Notes: generated by a model not told the origin, from the letters alone. A stretch of 64,000 nt of DNA from Roseivirga seohaensis (GCF_001592945.1 NZ_LRPB01000049.1:1-64000); one strand, 5' to 3'. Counted from the stretch's first letter, positions 1 to 8,833 are shown. Numbers and translations: made by a program.

Positions 1-1
1 C

Positions 2-91
2 TTCGACAAGGCCATCGCCCGAATGAAAGAAATCAGAAACAACACCCGATTCAAAAACAGCTGGGTGCATATTGTGAGGTTGAGTAGGTAA
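2..91 (+). CDS. C-terminal fragment of an unidentified protein
   Basis: Only the last 29 codons are inside the window, reading FDKAIARMKEIRNNTRF and ending LSR before a TAA at 89-91. The frame is open to the left edge and is followed by a strong terminator, which supports a real gene end. The pattern of alternating Ala, Arg and Lys followed by an aromatic-rich strand resembles the end of a SPOR-like fold, but this is too short to assign. Function unknown. Confidence 0.6.
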   Translation, partial: FDKAIARMKEIRNNTRFKNSWVHIVRLSR

Positions 92-112
92 GAAGGGAGC
101 CTAACAACACAG

Positions 113-149
113 AAAAGGGACTACAGCATTTTTGCCGTAGTCCCTTTTT
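113..149 (+). terminator. Intrinsic terminator
   Basis: An AAGGGACTAC arm and a GTAGTCCCTT arm form a stem extended by GCA/TGC across one mismatch, with a short T loop and a T tract after it. It lies just past the gene fragment at the left edge. Confidence 0.8.
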
Positions 150-185
150 ATTTGATCATTCACAATGAGCACTAAAGGGTATAAA

Positions 186-212
186 AAACCCTGATCAGTT
201 TAGATCAGGGTT
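186..212. terminator. Probable bidirectional terminator
   Basis: An 11-bp perfect stem (AAACCCTGATC / GATCAGGGTTT) with a 5-nt loop lies between the plus-strand gene fragment and the minus-strand transglycosylase gene. It has A-rich sequence on the left and T-rich sequence on the right, so it could serve both strands. Confidence 0.6.
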
Positions 213-283
213 TCTCTAGAAAATCGTAATGGCAGATTAATATTGCTGTGAGTCATTTTCTCAATAGTACTTTCTCGGTGTTC

Positions 284-1258
284 TTATTCAGCCTTACCTT
301 TTTTAGCTTTTACAGCTTCAGCCAATTGATAAACTGCCATAGCGTAAAGTGGGCTATGATTGTAGCGCGTAATTACATAAAAGTTATTCATGCCAAACCA
401 GTGCTCTTCTCCTTGTTCGTTTTCAAGAATAATCATGGTGGCAGGGCTGTTGGCATTTAACTTTTCGGCTGGCTGAAAACCAATAGCGGTATAGTCGCTT
501 ACTTTGTTTTTAGGCTTAAGTACCTGTTTATTTAAGTTAGTGATTTTGCGAGTCATAGTGGCCTTTGAAGTTATAGGTTCACCTTTCTCCCAACGATGGA
601 CTTTCAAGTAATTGGCTACCGAAGTAATGGCGTCTTCTGGCGAATTGATTAAATCTCTAGTGCCGTTATCTTCAAAACTTTTGGCATAAGCACGGTAACT
701 AGTAGGCATAAATTGGCTGTATCCCATCGCCCCCGCATAAGAGCCTTTTGTGGTTTCAATGTCGAGTTTCTCTTCCTTAGCCAATATTAAGTAAGCTTCG
801 AGTTCCGAAGTGAAAAATTTGGAGCGTTTAGGGTAACCGAAAGAGAGAGTATAAAGCGCATCAAGCACTTTGTAGCTTCCTTTAATTCTTCCGAAGTAAG
901 TTTCTACTCCTATAATTCCTAGGATGATATGTTCTGGAACACCAGTGTCGGCACTCACTTTTGCCAAAGTTTCACTGTTTTCTTTCCAAAACTCAACTCC
1001 CGCATTAATGCGTTCGTCAGTAATGAATATTTTGCGATAGCGCCCCCAAGTCATTGTACCTTCGGCAGGCTTCGATATTTTCTCAATAATATCGGCTTGA
1101 TAAGTGGCTTTATTTAGAATGGCGTTAACTTCTTCAATCGGTACATTATTCTTTTCAGAAAACGACTTAGCAAAGTTCGCAACAGCAGAATCATCTATTT
1201 GTGCGAAAGCGCCAAACGAGATGAATAAAAGAGCAGTGAAAGCAAATGATTTGATCAT
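284..1258 (-). CDS. Lytic murein transglycosylase, MltB/SLT_2 family
   Basis: A periplasmic enzyme that cleaves the MurNAc-GlcNAc bond of peptidoglycan with formation of 1,6-anhydroMurNAc. The 324 residues start with a Sec signal peptide (MIKSFAFTALLF...GAFAQ, about 20 residues) without a lipobox, so the enzyme is probably soluble, unlike the lipoprotein MltB of E. coli. The MltB signature GVETYFGR carries the presumed catalytic glutamate E119, and the second family block GAMGYSQFMPTSYR lies at about 176-189. Length fits the family. It reads towards the terminator at 186-212 and has no obvious partner gene. The family call is secure; the precise paralogue is not. Confidence 0.9.
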   Translation of the reverse strand: MIKSFAFTALLFISFGAFAQIDDSAVANFAKSFSEKNNVPIEEVNAILNKATYQADIIEKISKPAEGTMTWGRYRKIFITDERINAGVEFWKENSETLAKVSADTGVPEHIILGIIGVETYFGRIKGSYKVLDALYTLSFGYPKRSKFFTSELEAYLILAKEEKLDIETTKGSYAGAMGYSQFMPTSYRAYAKSFEDNGTRDLINSPEDAITSVANYLKVHRWEKGEPITSKATMTRKITNLNKQVLKPKNKVSDYTAIGFQPAEKLNANSPATMIILENEQGEEHWFGMNNFYVITRYNHSPLYAMAVYQLAEAVKAKKGKAE

Positions 1259-1326
1259 GTTCGAATTTAGGCTTTTTCGAACTTCATTTACAAATTTAGA
1301 GCCAGAGAAAGATTTGAAGCAAGGCT

Positions 1327-2553
1327 TTACTTACCTGATCCTAATACTGACTCAAGGTCTGCCAATAAACCGATGGTCAAATTGCTATCAGAAAAATTGT
1401 TAACATCCACTTGTCCGTCTTTATATTTAAATAGCGTTTTGAATGGTGACTTTGGAATGTCTACACCAAGTGCAATACTGTAATTTATCTTTAGCTTTTG
1501 GTTGGGATTAATGGCTTCGCTGAAGTCATAATACGTGTTTGATTCTATAATGATAGAATAGTTATCGAACACGGGAATGTTATAGTAGAGATTGGCAAAT
1601 ACTTGACCCGATAGTTCATTGCTAGATTCTGCTCCAATCCTCATATTGTCAAACTCCTTGTAAACTTTTCCTCCTATATTCAGGACAGGTTTTAACCTAA
1701 GCCTATTACTACCATAGGTAAAATCGACCAAATTGCTGATAAGTTTTTCATAAGAGAAGTTGAACGCCATTCTCCCGCTAGTGAATGTTTGATTGCCCTC
1801 TACCCCAAACCTAGCCATCATTTGAGCCTCACTGGCTCCCGAAATATCAAAGTTTAAAGGGTAGATGTATAAATAATTTAATGAGTCTTTGGCATTGGTG
1901 CTTACCCTTCCTTTAGCATAAAAGACTAACGGTTTTTCATTACCAGCCTTACCTTTTGAGAGGTGATAAGACTGATGAAAACTGAAGTCTGCATTAAGCT
2001 CCATTTTATTGATATCACTTTCGCTTTTAGGGGTGAAACTCCAATTGAATGAATTATTTGCATAAGCATATTCACCACCAAAAGCACCAAAATAGGTTTC
2101 CATTAGGTCATCGGTAATCAAAATTTTTCCTAATGATTGGGACTCCAAACTGGTTTTAGGAATGACTAGAGAGCCCGAATTAAGGGTTAGAGAAATGTCA
2201 GAATTAGAGCTTAAATAAACATTGCTGCCTAAATTTTGGAGCAGCACTAAGTCAGATTTGCTCACCTTGGTTAATTCTACCTGTATGGCATTATTTTGAA
2301 AGCGAGTTTTTACTTGGGCATCGGGGCTGTTCAATAAAACTGGCTTGCCATTGGAGTAAAAGTTGATGGAGTTTTTGATTGAATCATAAACAACCAATGA
2401 ACGGATTTGATTAATAGGCGAACCGTTTCCTAAGTTCGAAATCACAATATTTACAGAAGGAGTTAAAGGAGTATTAACTACCGTAGTAAACGAATATTGG
2501 GCTTGTAGACTAAACCCAAAACTTAGCAGGAGAATAATAAAGAGCTTTTTCAT
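1327..2553 (-). CDS. Secreted beta-rich protein of unknown function
   Basis: I do not recognise this 408-residue protein. It has a clear signal peptide (MKKLFIILLLSFGFSLQAQ). The rest is rich in Asn, Ser and aromatic residues with many short alternating hydrophobic stretches, and the second half (about 200-400) has the two-residue periodicity and Tyr/Phe-rich strand ends typical of outer-membrane barrels (for example SGQVFANLYYNIPVF). It starts 2 bases after the stop of the 99-residue gene upstream, so the two are almost certainly one transcript. An outer-membrane or periplasmic location is inference. Confidence 0.75.
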   Translation of the reverse strand: MKKLFIILLLSFGFSLQAQYSFTTVVNTPLTPSVNIVISNLGNGSPINQIRSLVVYDSIKNSINFYSNGKPVLLNSPDAQVKTRFQNNAIQVELTKVSKSDLVLLQNLGSNVYLSSNSDISLTLNSGSLVIPKTSLESQSLGKILITDDLMETYFGAFGGEYAYANNSFNWSFTPKSESDINKMELNADFSFHQSYHLSKGKAGNEKPLVFYAKGRVSTNAKDSLNYLYIYPLNFDISGASEAQMMARFGVEGNQTFTSGRMAFNFSYEKLISNLVDFTYGSNRLRLKPVLNIGGKVYKEFDNMRIGAESSNELSGQVFANLYYNIPVFDNYSIIIESNTYYDFSEAINPNQKLKINYSIALGVDIPKSPFKTLFKYKDGQVDVNNFSDSNLTIGLLADLESVLGSGK

Positions 2554-2555
2554 GA

Positions 2556-2855
2556 TTAACGGGGACCTGTGCTATAGTTGTTTGTGGTGTAGTCAATACA
2601 ATCTTTTATGGTTGCCCAACCCGAAAAAATAGAAGGGTTCAAGATAATGTCATACATGTATTGAGGGTAAGGAGTGCCTCCATCGGTTACAGGTATCCCA
2701 TTTAAGGTAGATTTTATTTTGTTAAGAAATACGGATTGGTGTGTAGGCTGGAAGTTGGCGAAGCTAAAATCCTCAATATCTCCAGTGAAATCGGCAACTG
2801 ATAATAACGCAGGCTGCACCACCTGGCTTTTAATAATATCCCTTGTTAATGACAT
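2556..2855 (-). CDS. Small protein of unknown function
   Basis: A 99-residue protein with no signal peptide or membrane segment and no family I recognise. It starts MSLTRDIIKSQVVQPALLS and contains a Pro/Tyr-rich middle (GGTPYPQYMYD). Its stop is 2 bases before the ATG of the secreted 408-residue protein, which argues that it is a real translated gene and a functional partner of that protein. Upstream, the 105 bases to the LiaF-like gene contain no terminator I can see. Confidence 0.6.
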   Translation of the reverse strand: MSLTRDIIKSQVVQPALLSVADFTGDIEDFSFANFQPTHQSVFLNKIKSTLNGIPVTDGGTPYPQYMYDIILNPSIFSGWATIKDCIDYTTNNYSTGPR

Positions 2856-2960
2856 GCTTGGTTGAGTTTGTGTGTCACTAATTTATAAATAAAACTTTAA
2901 GTTTTATTCGTTCGGGGAATAATTTAAACTTAAATGCTACTGAATGGGCCGCCAGTTTTT

Positions 2961-3653
2961 TTAGTTGGTAACTTCAGCTCCTCCAAAAATTGCTGTGCCT
3001 CGAATTAAAAGTTCTTTATTCCCATCGGCTTGCGGATCTATCAGTTTTCTTTTATCCGACATTCCGCCAAAAATACCAGTAACACTTACCTGTACATTCC
3101 AATCTTGAGGTACACGGATTTTCGAACCACCAAACATATAGAATACATCTATTTCATTACGGCCATCGGCCAGTTTGGCTTGGGTTAGGTCTATTGTCGA
3201 CCCTCCAAAAATTGCGGTTAGAGAACCTCCTTTAAAACTAGAGCTATTAATTACCTTATCTCCACCACCAAAAATTGCTGTGTCGTTTATTTTATTGGCG
3301 TCTAAGTTTCCAGTATTTGGGTCGTACCTATCGTCTTTCGTTTCCTTATTTCGGTTTACAATGGCGATGCCAGCAACTACAAATACCAAAGGCCATAAAT
3401 CAAATATGCTGATATCAAGATTAAACCACTCATCAAGGTTTAACAAAACACCAATCCCCATAAGTATTCCGCCTGTTTTTGCATTCTCTTTGTTAAGGAT
3501 TAGAATAGCGCCAACAATTATCAAGATGTTTTCCCATTGAAAAATATATCGCCTATAGTGCCACGAAATAATGTCGAGGTTATCTAATAGAAATACTGTA
3601 CCGATCAGTATAAAGATCAGTCCTACAATGGCATTTCTGTTCAGGTTGTTCAT
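2961..3653 (-). CDS. LiaF-like membrane protein (DUF5668 plus LiaF C-terminal type domain)
   Basis: A 230-residue inner-membrane protein. Residues 8-100 hold about four short membrane segments separated by small turns, the DUF5668/LiaI-like arrangement. Residues 120-230 form a soluble domain with a repeated FGG motif (AIFGGG, AIFGGS, YMFGGS, GIFGG, AIFGGA), the hallmark of the LiaF/DUF2154 'cell wall-active antibiotics response' fold, a right-handed beta structure. In Firmicutes LiaF represses a LiaRS two-component system; no such kinase is next to this gene, so a role in sensing envelope stress is only inference from the family. Confidence 0.8.
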   Translation of the reverse strand: MNNLNRNAIVGLIFILIGTVFLLDNLDIISWHYRRYIFQWENILIIVGAILILNKENAKTGGILMGIGVLLNLDEWFNLDISIFDLWPLVFVVAGIAIVNRNKETKDDRYDPNTGNLDANKINDTAIFGGGDKVINSSSFKGGSLTAIFGGSTIDLTQAKLADGRNEIDVFYMFGGSKIRVPQDWNVQVSVTGIFGGMSDKRKLIDPQADGNKELLIRGTAIFGGAEVTN

Positions 3654-3735
3654 AAAAGCGATTTTTCAGAGTTTAAATGTAGAAAGGTTCCTACCTATTT
3701 ACAATTCGATTAAATGTAAATGGTTTAGGCCTCTG

Positions 3736-3766
3736 TTTGAATTGAATCAAAACTTATCTACTTTTG
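3736..3766 (+). promoter_or_regulatory. Promoter of tRNA-Leu (Bacteroidota consensus)
   Basis: TTTG at 3736-3739, a 19-base spacer, and TACTTTTG at 3759-3766, an exact match to the Bacteroidota -33/-7 promoter form TTTG-N19-TAnnTTTG. The expected transcription start at about 3773 leaves a 16-base leader before the tRNA. Confidence 0.75.
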
Positions 3767-3788
3767 CCATCCCTAATTTAAAAACCAT

Positions 3789-3872
3789 GCGCACGTGGTG
3801 AAATTGGTAGACACGCCACCTTGAGGGGGTGGTGCATTAAGTTGTGTGGAAGTTCGAATCTTCTCGTGCGCA
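3789..3872 (+). tRNA. tRNA-Leu (anticodon GAG)
   Basis: An 84-nt class II tRNA. Acceptor arms GCGCACG (3789-3795) and CGTGCGC (3865-3871) pair perfectly with discriminator A at 3872. The anticodon arm reads CCACC-TTGAGGG-GGTGG with GAG in the loop, followed by the long variable arm expected of tRNA-Leu and a T loop GTTCGAATC. CCA is not encoded. Confidence 0.95.
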
Positions 3873-3875
3873 CTC

Positions 3876-3902
3876 AAAGCCCTGATTTTATCGGGGCTTT
3901 TT
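3876..3902 (+). terminator. Terminator of tRNA-Leu
   Basis: An 11-bp stem (AAAGCCCTGAT / ATCGGGGCTTT, one G-T pair) with a TTT loop, followed by TTTT and starting 3 bases after the tRNA. Confidence 0.85.
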
Positions 3903-4173
3903 GCTTTTAAATCGTCAAGTCTTTTTGTCTTTTTTAATTAGATAAGTACTTCCTGAATGTATTGTATTATCATAGCATTACATTATTAAATCCAAGAGGA
4001 ATTTCTATGGATTTAGGTGTGAATAGTTACTATTTACTAGAGAGAGCGTTGAATATAAATTTTAGTAGTGAAAAAAATAATTTGATTTCACAGTTCAAAA
4101 AATGCAATTGGTAGTTAAAAATACCCATTACACATTCTAAAGGCCTTTTTCAACGAAAACGTAAGTGCTTTTA
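3903..4173. other. AT-rich intergenic leader, no gene seen
   Basis: About 270 very AT-rich bases between the tRNA-Leu terminator and the promoter of the usher-like operon. I find no convincing gene, hairpin or repeat; one 35-codon frame (4007-4114) is not supported by anything else. The size would allow an upstream regulatory region for the operon. Confidence 0.5.
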
Positions 4174-4206
4174 TTGTAGGAAATTAAATAGAGTTTTCTA
4201 TCTTTG
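4174..4206 (+). promoter_or_regulatory. Promoter of the usher-like operon
   Basis: TATCTTTG at 4199-4206 matches the -7 box TAnnTTTG exactly; a TTG at 4174-4176, 22 bases upstream, may be the -33 element. It predicts a start near 4213 and a leader of about 28 bases before the GTG start codon at 4241, which supports that start. Confidence 0.6.
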
Positions 4207-4240
4207 ACCATTACCTAACACCAAACGTGCTAACTCAATT

Positions 4241-7168
4241 GTGATCAACTGCTCTCTCAGGCTGTGGAGATTTTTCTCCGTTACTGTGATTGGCGTGCTG
4301 TTTCTGATAATTTGCACTCATGCAAAAGCTCAAAATAACAGCGTAGTCGCCAATGGATTCACGCTGACCTTTGTCAATGGTACTACCATTGGGTCGGTTG
4401 ATGAAGTTGCCACTAACGTTCTTCGCGTAAAAAATGGCACTTCCCGAAGAGTAACATTTAGCTTAGATATTTCATCGCCCGCAGGTTGGTCTACCCTTTC
4501 TAGCCGCGATAAGAACTACACCGTTGCCGCCAACGATTCTATTTTTATTCCAGTCCGAATTATTCCACAAAAAAACGCTGAAGGAAACGTAAATTACTTT
4601 GTAAATGCCTCGGCTGTTTCAAATCAAAATATATTGCTGGCAAGCACGCCTTGGAATTTAGAAATCAAGAAATTCTCGCAATGGAGGGCCAATGTAGTAG
4701 ATAAAGTGGCATATTTTCCTTCAACAGCCGACAGCACAAGTTTCAGGATTAATTTTACAAACACGGGTAACTCCAATGAGGATGTGTATGTGTTTTTTTC
4801 GCCTCCAGTAAAAGTGAATATTACCGACAGCCAAGGTAATCCAATAGCAGAGAATGCTTTTTCGATGAATCTACCAGTTGGGGTAGATACTACTTTGAGG
4901 TTTATTGCAAAACTTACTAGTGGAAAAGAAAAGGAAGATTTTTTTTCGGCAAAGCCAATGATGGAGCAAGAAACTGACGAAGGAACTTACCGAGTACAAA
5001 TTCAAGTGAAAGATAACTCTGGCGGAAGTGCCAGTTCTGGTGGTAGAGTAGAGTTATTAAGATTGGGCAATGAAATAAAAGCTGAAAGCGAAGAGGGTAA
5101 TTCAAGTATCCCGATTACCATGGAGTTTAATTCATATAATATTCTTTCACAATTCACAAACTTCAGTCTCGATCTTTATGGTGATACTGATTTAGCTTTA
5201 AACAAAAACCTCAGATACTACTACCAAACAATCATTTCGAACAGTGCTTACACTGGCACTCAGTTTTTAGGTTCATATCGCTTTGTTCAATACACTACTC
5301 CCAAATATCAGGTGGCGGCAGGTGATATTGGAGATAACATGGAGATTCTACTGAATGGAACAGGGATTAAAGGCAATTATAGGTATGATAAATTTAAAGT
5401 TGGTGGAATTTATGTTAGACGTCAGCAAAACGGAAACCTTGAAAATTACCTCACAAATATTGGCGCTAGAGTAGGGTATAATGGAGGAAAGGGAATTCAG
5501 CTAGAAGCGCAGGCGGTCAGTCGAAAAGATGAGTTTAATGATATTGATGGAAGTTTGGCAACCGTGGAAGGAAGTTACAGAATAAGCCAAAGCCAGAGAT
5601 TAAGTGTAAATGCTGGTTTTAGCCAAGAAAAGCATACCCAAAGCACCAATCCTTTTGTAACCACAGGCTATGGTTTTGGGGCTAGATATACGGTAACCTA
5701 TAAGGGTATTAGTTTGGCATCTCAGGCCAGATTGAATAGCCCTAACTTTTTATCACAATACAGAGGAACCACCTCACTTAATGTAAATTTAAGATACCCA
5801 TTTAAAGACGGTCAGTTTTTCAGTTTAAAAACAGATTTGAACTCCAGAAATGCCGAAATATATAGCAAAGGCTTTCTTTTCCCTAAAAATGAATTTAAAA
5901 GAAACGTATACGAATTTCAATATGGTTGGAGTACCGAAAGCGGTAATTTCGTACTGTTCCCGCGAATTCATGACGATGAAGTTTTAGGCATTAAAACCTT
6001 TACTACAGGCGGGGGTGTTCTTTTCTCAAGTAACATGCAATCAAAATTTAGAATCTACTCTCGGTTCTATACTGGTTTTACCAAAGCAAAGGATTATGAT
6101 GTAGACCCTTATTTAGTTGCCCGTTGGGAAAATACACTTAGGTATAAAAACCTTAATGTAACCGCCAGATATTATTATGGGCCATATAATGTTTTAGATA
6201 ACCTTAGGGTGGTAGAAGATGGTATCAACCCTCAGTCTGCCTATATTTCGGCTTTTGCCAATCTCAATTTCCGAAAGGCACGCCTTTCAGTTCGGCCTAC
6301 TTTCAATGTTGGCTACGAATCAGTTCTAGCACGCGTTCGCAGCAATTTCAGCCCTATGCTGACCTACTACTCTAAAAACGATTTTCAGTTTACCTTAACA
6401 GGCGAACTTTTCAGAATTAATCAAGGAGAAAGCCCGCTACCAAGTGTAAATGCTTTAGGCGATGGCGTTTTCAATACTTACACCCAAAGCAATTTTTTAT
6501 TACGTTTTGGAATCAAAAAAACATTCAATGTTAAGAGGCCAGGTAGCAAGAGCCATGACTTGGAGGTTGTAGTGTTCAAAGATTTGAACGGAAACAACAG
6601 AAGAGATGTAGGGGAAGATTTTGTTAATGATGCCTTAATCACTGTCAACGATATGGCATTAATGACAAATGACCAAGGGGTGGTGATTTTTAAAAACCTA
6701 ACCCAAGGGGAGTACAAAATAAAATCGGATGTCTTATCAAATGTGGAAGGTTGGTTTAAAGGAGATGGCCAAACCGTATTATTAGACAACGACCGTACTA
6801 TTTTTATTCCTTTAAAACGTGGGGTACAAGTAAAGGGAAATATCATTCTTCAACAAGCTCAGTATTCGGCCCTTGGAACTGATGGAATGAACCTTTCAGG
6901 CATTCGAGTAAATATGACAGATAATCTAGGAAACAGTTATTCTGCTTTAAGCGGGCAAGGAGGAGAGTTTAATTTGTACGTTCCTTTTGGCTTGTATACC
7001 ATTAAGGTGAATGAACAAGCCGTTGATGAACAGTTTCAGTTTGCTCAAAGTAGCTATACCCTAAACGTGAACAACGTGAATGTAAATTATCAGGTGACTT
7101 TTTACTTGATAGAAAAATCTAGAAGGATAAATATTAAGAAATTCGACAATAAAGAAGACAATAAATAA
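4241..7168 (+). CDS. Usher-like outer-membrane barrel protein with flanking Ig-like and SdrD_B-like domains
   Basis: A 975-residue outer-membrane protein, first gene of a cluster with a chaperone-like gene and two subunit-like genes. A GTG start gives an N-terminal signal peptide ending near AKAQ (about residue 31). Residues 32-270 look like two Ig-like/NEW3-type sandwiches; 290-760 are dense alternating Tyr/Phe-ended beta strands, a long barrel; about 773-850 hold a domain with DLNGNNRRDVGED, the SdrD_B/carboxypeptidase-regulatory type with acidic loop residues; about 855-960 hold a second small sandwich. This order (N-terminal domain, barrel, two C-terminal sandwiches) parallels FimD/PapC ushers, but I see no classical usher sequence motif. 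Export of the downstream subunits is inference from layout and context. It could instead be an unrelated large barrel. Confidence 0.7.
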   Translation: MINCSLRLWRFFSVTVIGVLFLIICTHAKAQNNSVVANGFTLTFVNGTTIGSVDEVATNVLRVKNGTSRRVTFSLDISSPAGWSTLSSRDKNYTVAANDSIFIPVRIIPQKNAEGNVNYFVNASAVSNQNILLASTPWNLEIKKFSQWRANVVDKVAYFPSTADSTSFRINFTNTGNSNEDVYVFFSPPVKVNITDSQGNPIAENAFSMNLPVGVDTTLRFIAKLTSGKEKEDFFSAKPMMEQETDEGTYRVQIQVKDNSGGSASSGGRVELLRLGNEIKAESEEGNSSIPITMEFNSYNILSQFTNFSLDLYGDTDLALNKNLRYYYQTIISNSAYTGTQFLGSYRFVQYTTPKYQVAAGDIGDNMEILLNGTGIKGNYRYDKFKVGGIYVRRQQNGNLENYLTNIGARVGYNGGKGIQLEAQAVSRKDEFNDIDGSLATVEGSYRISQSQRLSVNAGFSQEKHTQSTNPFVTTGYGFGARYTVTYKGISLASQARLNSPNFLSQYRGTTSLNVNLRYPFKDGQFFSLKTDLNSRNAEIYSKGFLFPKNEFKRNVYEFQYGWSTESGNFVLFPRIHDDEVLGIKTFTTGGGVLFSSNMQSKFRIYSRFYTGFTKAKDYDVDPYLVARWENTLRYKNLNVTARYYYGPYNVLDNLRVVEDGINPQSAYISAFANLNFRKARLSVRPTFNVGYESVLARVRSNFSPMLTYYSKNDFQFTLTGELFRINQGESPLPSVNALGDGVFNTYTQSNFLLRFGIKKTFNVKRPGSKSHDLEVVVFKDLNGNNRRDVGEDFVNDALITVNDMALMTNDQGVVIFKNLTQGEYKIKSDVLSNVEGWFKGDGQTVLLDNDRTIFIPLKRGVQVKGNIILQQAQYSALGTDGMNLSGIRVNMTDNLGNSYSALSGQGGEFNLYVPFGLYTIKVNEQAVDEQFQFAQSSYTLNVNNVNVNYQVTFYLIEKSRRINIKKFDNKEDNK

Positions 7169-7180
7169 ATTGAAGAGCTC

Positions 7181-8017
7181 ATGAAAATTGAACGTAAATC
7201 AAAAAACAGCAAACTGATTATTAAGTTGGCAATGGCCTGCTTGCTTATGTTTGTGGTTTTTGAAGGCTATGGTCAAAAAATATCTACTTCACCTACAAGA
7301 CTTAATTTTAAAGTTTCACCAGGCGGAAGTGGCCGAGGAAGAATTACGGTATCCAATAATTCAGAAGAAACACAAACCTTCCAAGTGGATTTTGGTGACT
7401 TTGATGCTACAAGAGCGGGTAAAAGTCAGTTTTTGCAGAAAGGAGAACTGCCTCGTTCATGTGCAGAATGGCTAAGCGCTGACCCTGCTTTTTTCGAATT
7501 GGCACCAGGCGAACAGCAAGAAGTAATGCTGGCTTTGGATGTACCTCAAGATTCAACCGCATTAATGGCGCGCTGGGCCGTTGCCTACATTCGTATAGCC
7601 AATGAGCGTCAAGCGCAACAAAAGGATAGTGATGGCTTGATTGTTAATTTAAATCAGTCGTATAGGTTTGGAGTGTACGTATTTCAAACTCCACCAAGTG
7701 TAACTTTTTCAAAAGGCGAAGTCATCGATTTTACCCATAAAGGAGAAGAGCTGGTATTGCGACTTAAAAATACCGGAGAAACTTTTCTAAAATGTAATTC
7801 CTATGCTGAAGTGACCAATCTTGGAAATGGTGAAACAAGACGTTTGGAATCTAAAAACTTTACCGTTTTGCCAGCGAGCAATCGAGATGTACACTTTCAA
7901 ATACCAAAAGATTTTCCGCCAGGCCGATATTCGGTACTTGGGGTACTAGATTATGGTAACCGAGACGAAGTGGCTGCTGCCGAAATTGAAATTACCATAC
8001 CCGAAAAGGGTAATTAA
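7181..8017 (+). CDS. PapD-like periplasmic chaperone candidate
   Basis: A 278-residue exported protein. The signal peptide covers about residues 1-32 (hydrophobic run LIIKLAMACLLMFVVFEG, ending YGQ). The mature part starts with STSPTRLNFKVSPG and goes on with an Ig-like domain to about residue 150 containing ELAPGEQQEVML, a pattern seen in fimbrial chaperones (the strand before the 'P-x-x-x' turn). A second Ig-like domain (about 165-278) starts at VYVFQTPPSV and ends in strands RYSVLGVLDYG. The two-domain all-beta layout is that of PapD/FimC. It starts 12 bases after the usher-like gene and precedes the two subunit-like genes. The conserved PapD Arg/Lys pair cannot be confirmed by eye. Role in subunit folding is inferred. 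Confidence 0.72.
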   Translation: MKIERKSKNSKLIIKLAMACLLMFVVFEGYGQKISTSPTRLNFKVSPGGSGRGRITVSNNSEETQTFQVDFGDFDATRAGKSQFLQKGELPRSCAEWLSADPAFFELAPGEQQEVMLALDVPQDSTALMARWAVAYIRIANERQAQQKDSDGLIVNLNQSYRFGVYVFQTPPSVTFSKGEVIDFTHKGEELVLRLKNTGETFLKCNSYAEVTNLGNGETRRLESKNFTVLPASNRDVHFQIPKDFPPGRYSVLGVLDYGNRDEVAAAEIEITIPEKGN

Positions 8018-8179
8018 TTCTTTCATGGAAAAAATATTCACAGATAAAATCTGCCTTTCAACCTTTCAGAGGGGTATTTCTTTTAAAAAAGAAGAAAAAT
8101 TTCTTGTGAATAGTTTTAGATATGAAAATAAGTCCATATATTCACCTGTCAAAACTTTTAACCTAAACATTAAATACTC

Positions 8180-8773
8180 ATGAAAAAAGTTGCTCAACTG
8201 AGAGTGCTGGCTATTGCCGCATTACTCGCTGTTACATCCGCTTTTCAAGCGAATGCTCAAGTTCTACCAGACGATAATGAATTCGTTTATGTAGCTATGG
8301 ATCTTCAAGGTGTTCTTGATTTAACATTGGCTACAGACCCTAACGTAGAATTCACTTTCAACACAATTCCTAGTTATGTTAATGGTATTATTAAGCCAAA
8401 CGTTACTGAACTTAGAGTAGAATCTACTGTTCCTTGGGATTTGTATGTACAAGCAGAAACTACTAACTGGGCTCAGTTACAAGCTTTCTCTAGTGCGGGT
8501 ACTTCTACTGTTCCTTCTACTTTGTTAGAAGTAAGAGTAATTGATGGTGCTGGTACTTCTGCCCTTACAAACTTTACTTCTCTTACCGATACTAGGTTAG
8601 ATATTGTAGGAACTGTAGGTGCTGGTGACGGTATTGCTGCGGGTACTTACTTAACAACCCCAGATTCACACTTTTTCAGAGTAGACTACAGAATTGTACC
8701 TACTTTGACTGCTCAGTATCAAGCTGGTTTTTATGGCTTGAACGTGATTTACACACTTGCAGAAGATTTATAA
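8180..8773 (+). CDS. Secreted pilin-like subunit A (major subunit candidate)
   Basis: A 197-residue exported protein with signal peptide ending QANAQ (about residue 27). It shares clear blocks with the next gene: FTFNTI, Y-NGII, WDLYV, SSAGTS-VP, FR-DY, and the C-terminal strand ending in YTLAEDL. The C-terminal pattern AG-Y-x-x-x-V-x-x-TL is reminiscent of the alternating final strand of spore-coat-U/archaic fimbrial subunits that is capped by a chaperone or a neighbouring subunit. It lies 162 bases after the chaperone gene and directly before a strong hairpin terminator, consistent with a highly expressed major subunit. Function is inference; family not recognised. Confidence 0.7.
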   Translation: MKKVAQLRVLAIAALLAVTSAFQANAQVLPDDNEFVYVAMDLQGVLDLTLATDPNVEFTFNTIPSYVNGIIKPNVTELRVESTVPWDLYVQAETTNWAQLQAFSSAGTSTVPSTLLEVRVIDGAGTSALTNFTSLTDTRLDIVGTVGAGDGIAAGTYLTTPDSHFFRVDYRIVPTLTAQYQAGFYGLNVIYTLAEDL

Positions 8774-8833
8774 GAAAGAAATTACTTTTTACTAAGACGT
8801 AGTAAAAGTTAGTTCGATTTATGTTGATTGGTA

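Noticed and set aside
4007-4114. 35-codon reading frame in the AT-rich leader before the usher-like gene
   Set aside because: No signal, no recognisable motif and no promoter box at a fitting distance; AT-rich sequence gives such frames by chance.
8018-8179. Possible riboswitch or promoter in the gap between the chaperone-like gene and subunit A
   Set aside because: AT-rich with only a 5-bp palindrome (CAGAT AAA ATCTG); no -7 box and no stable structure by eye.
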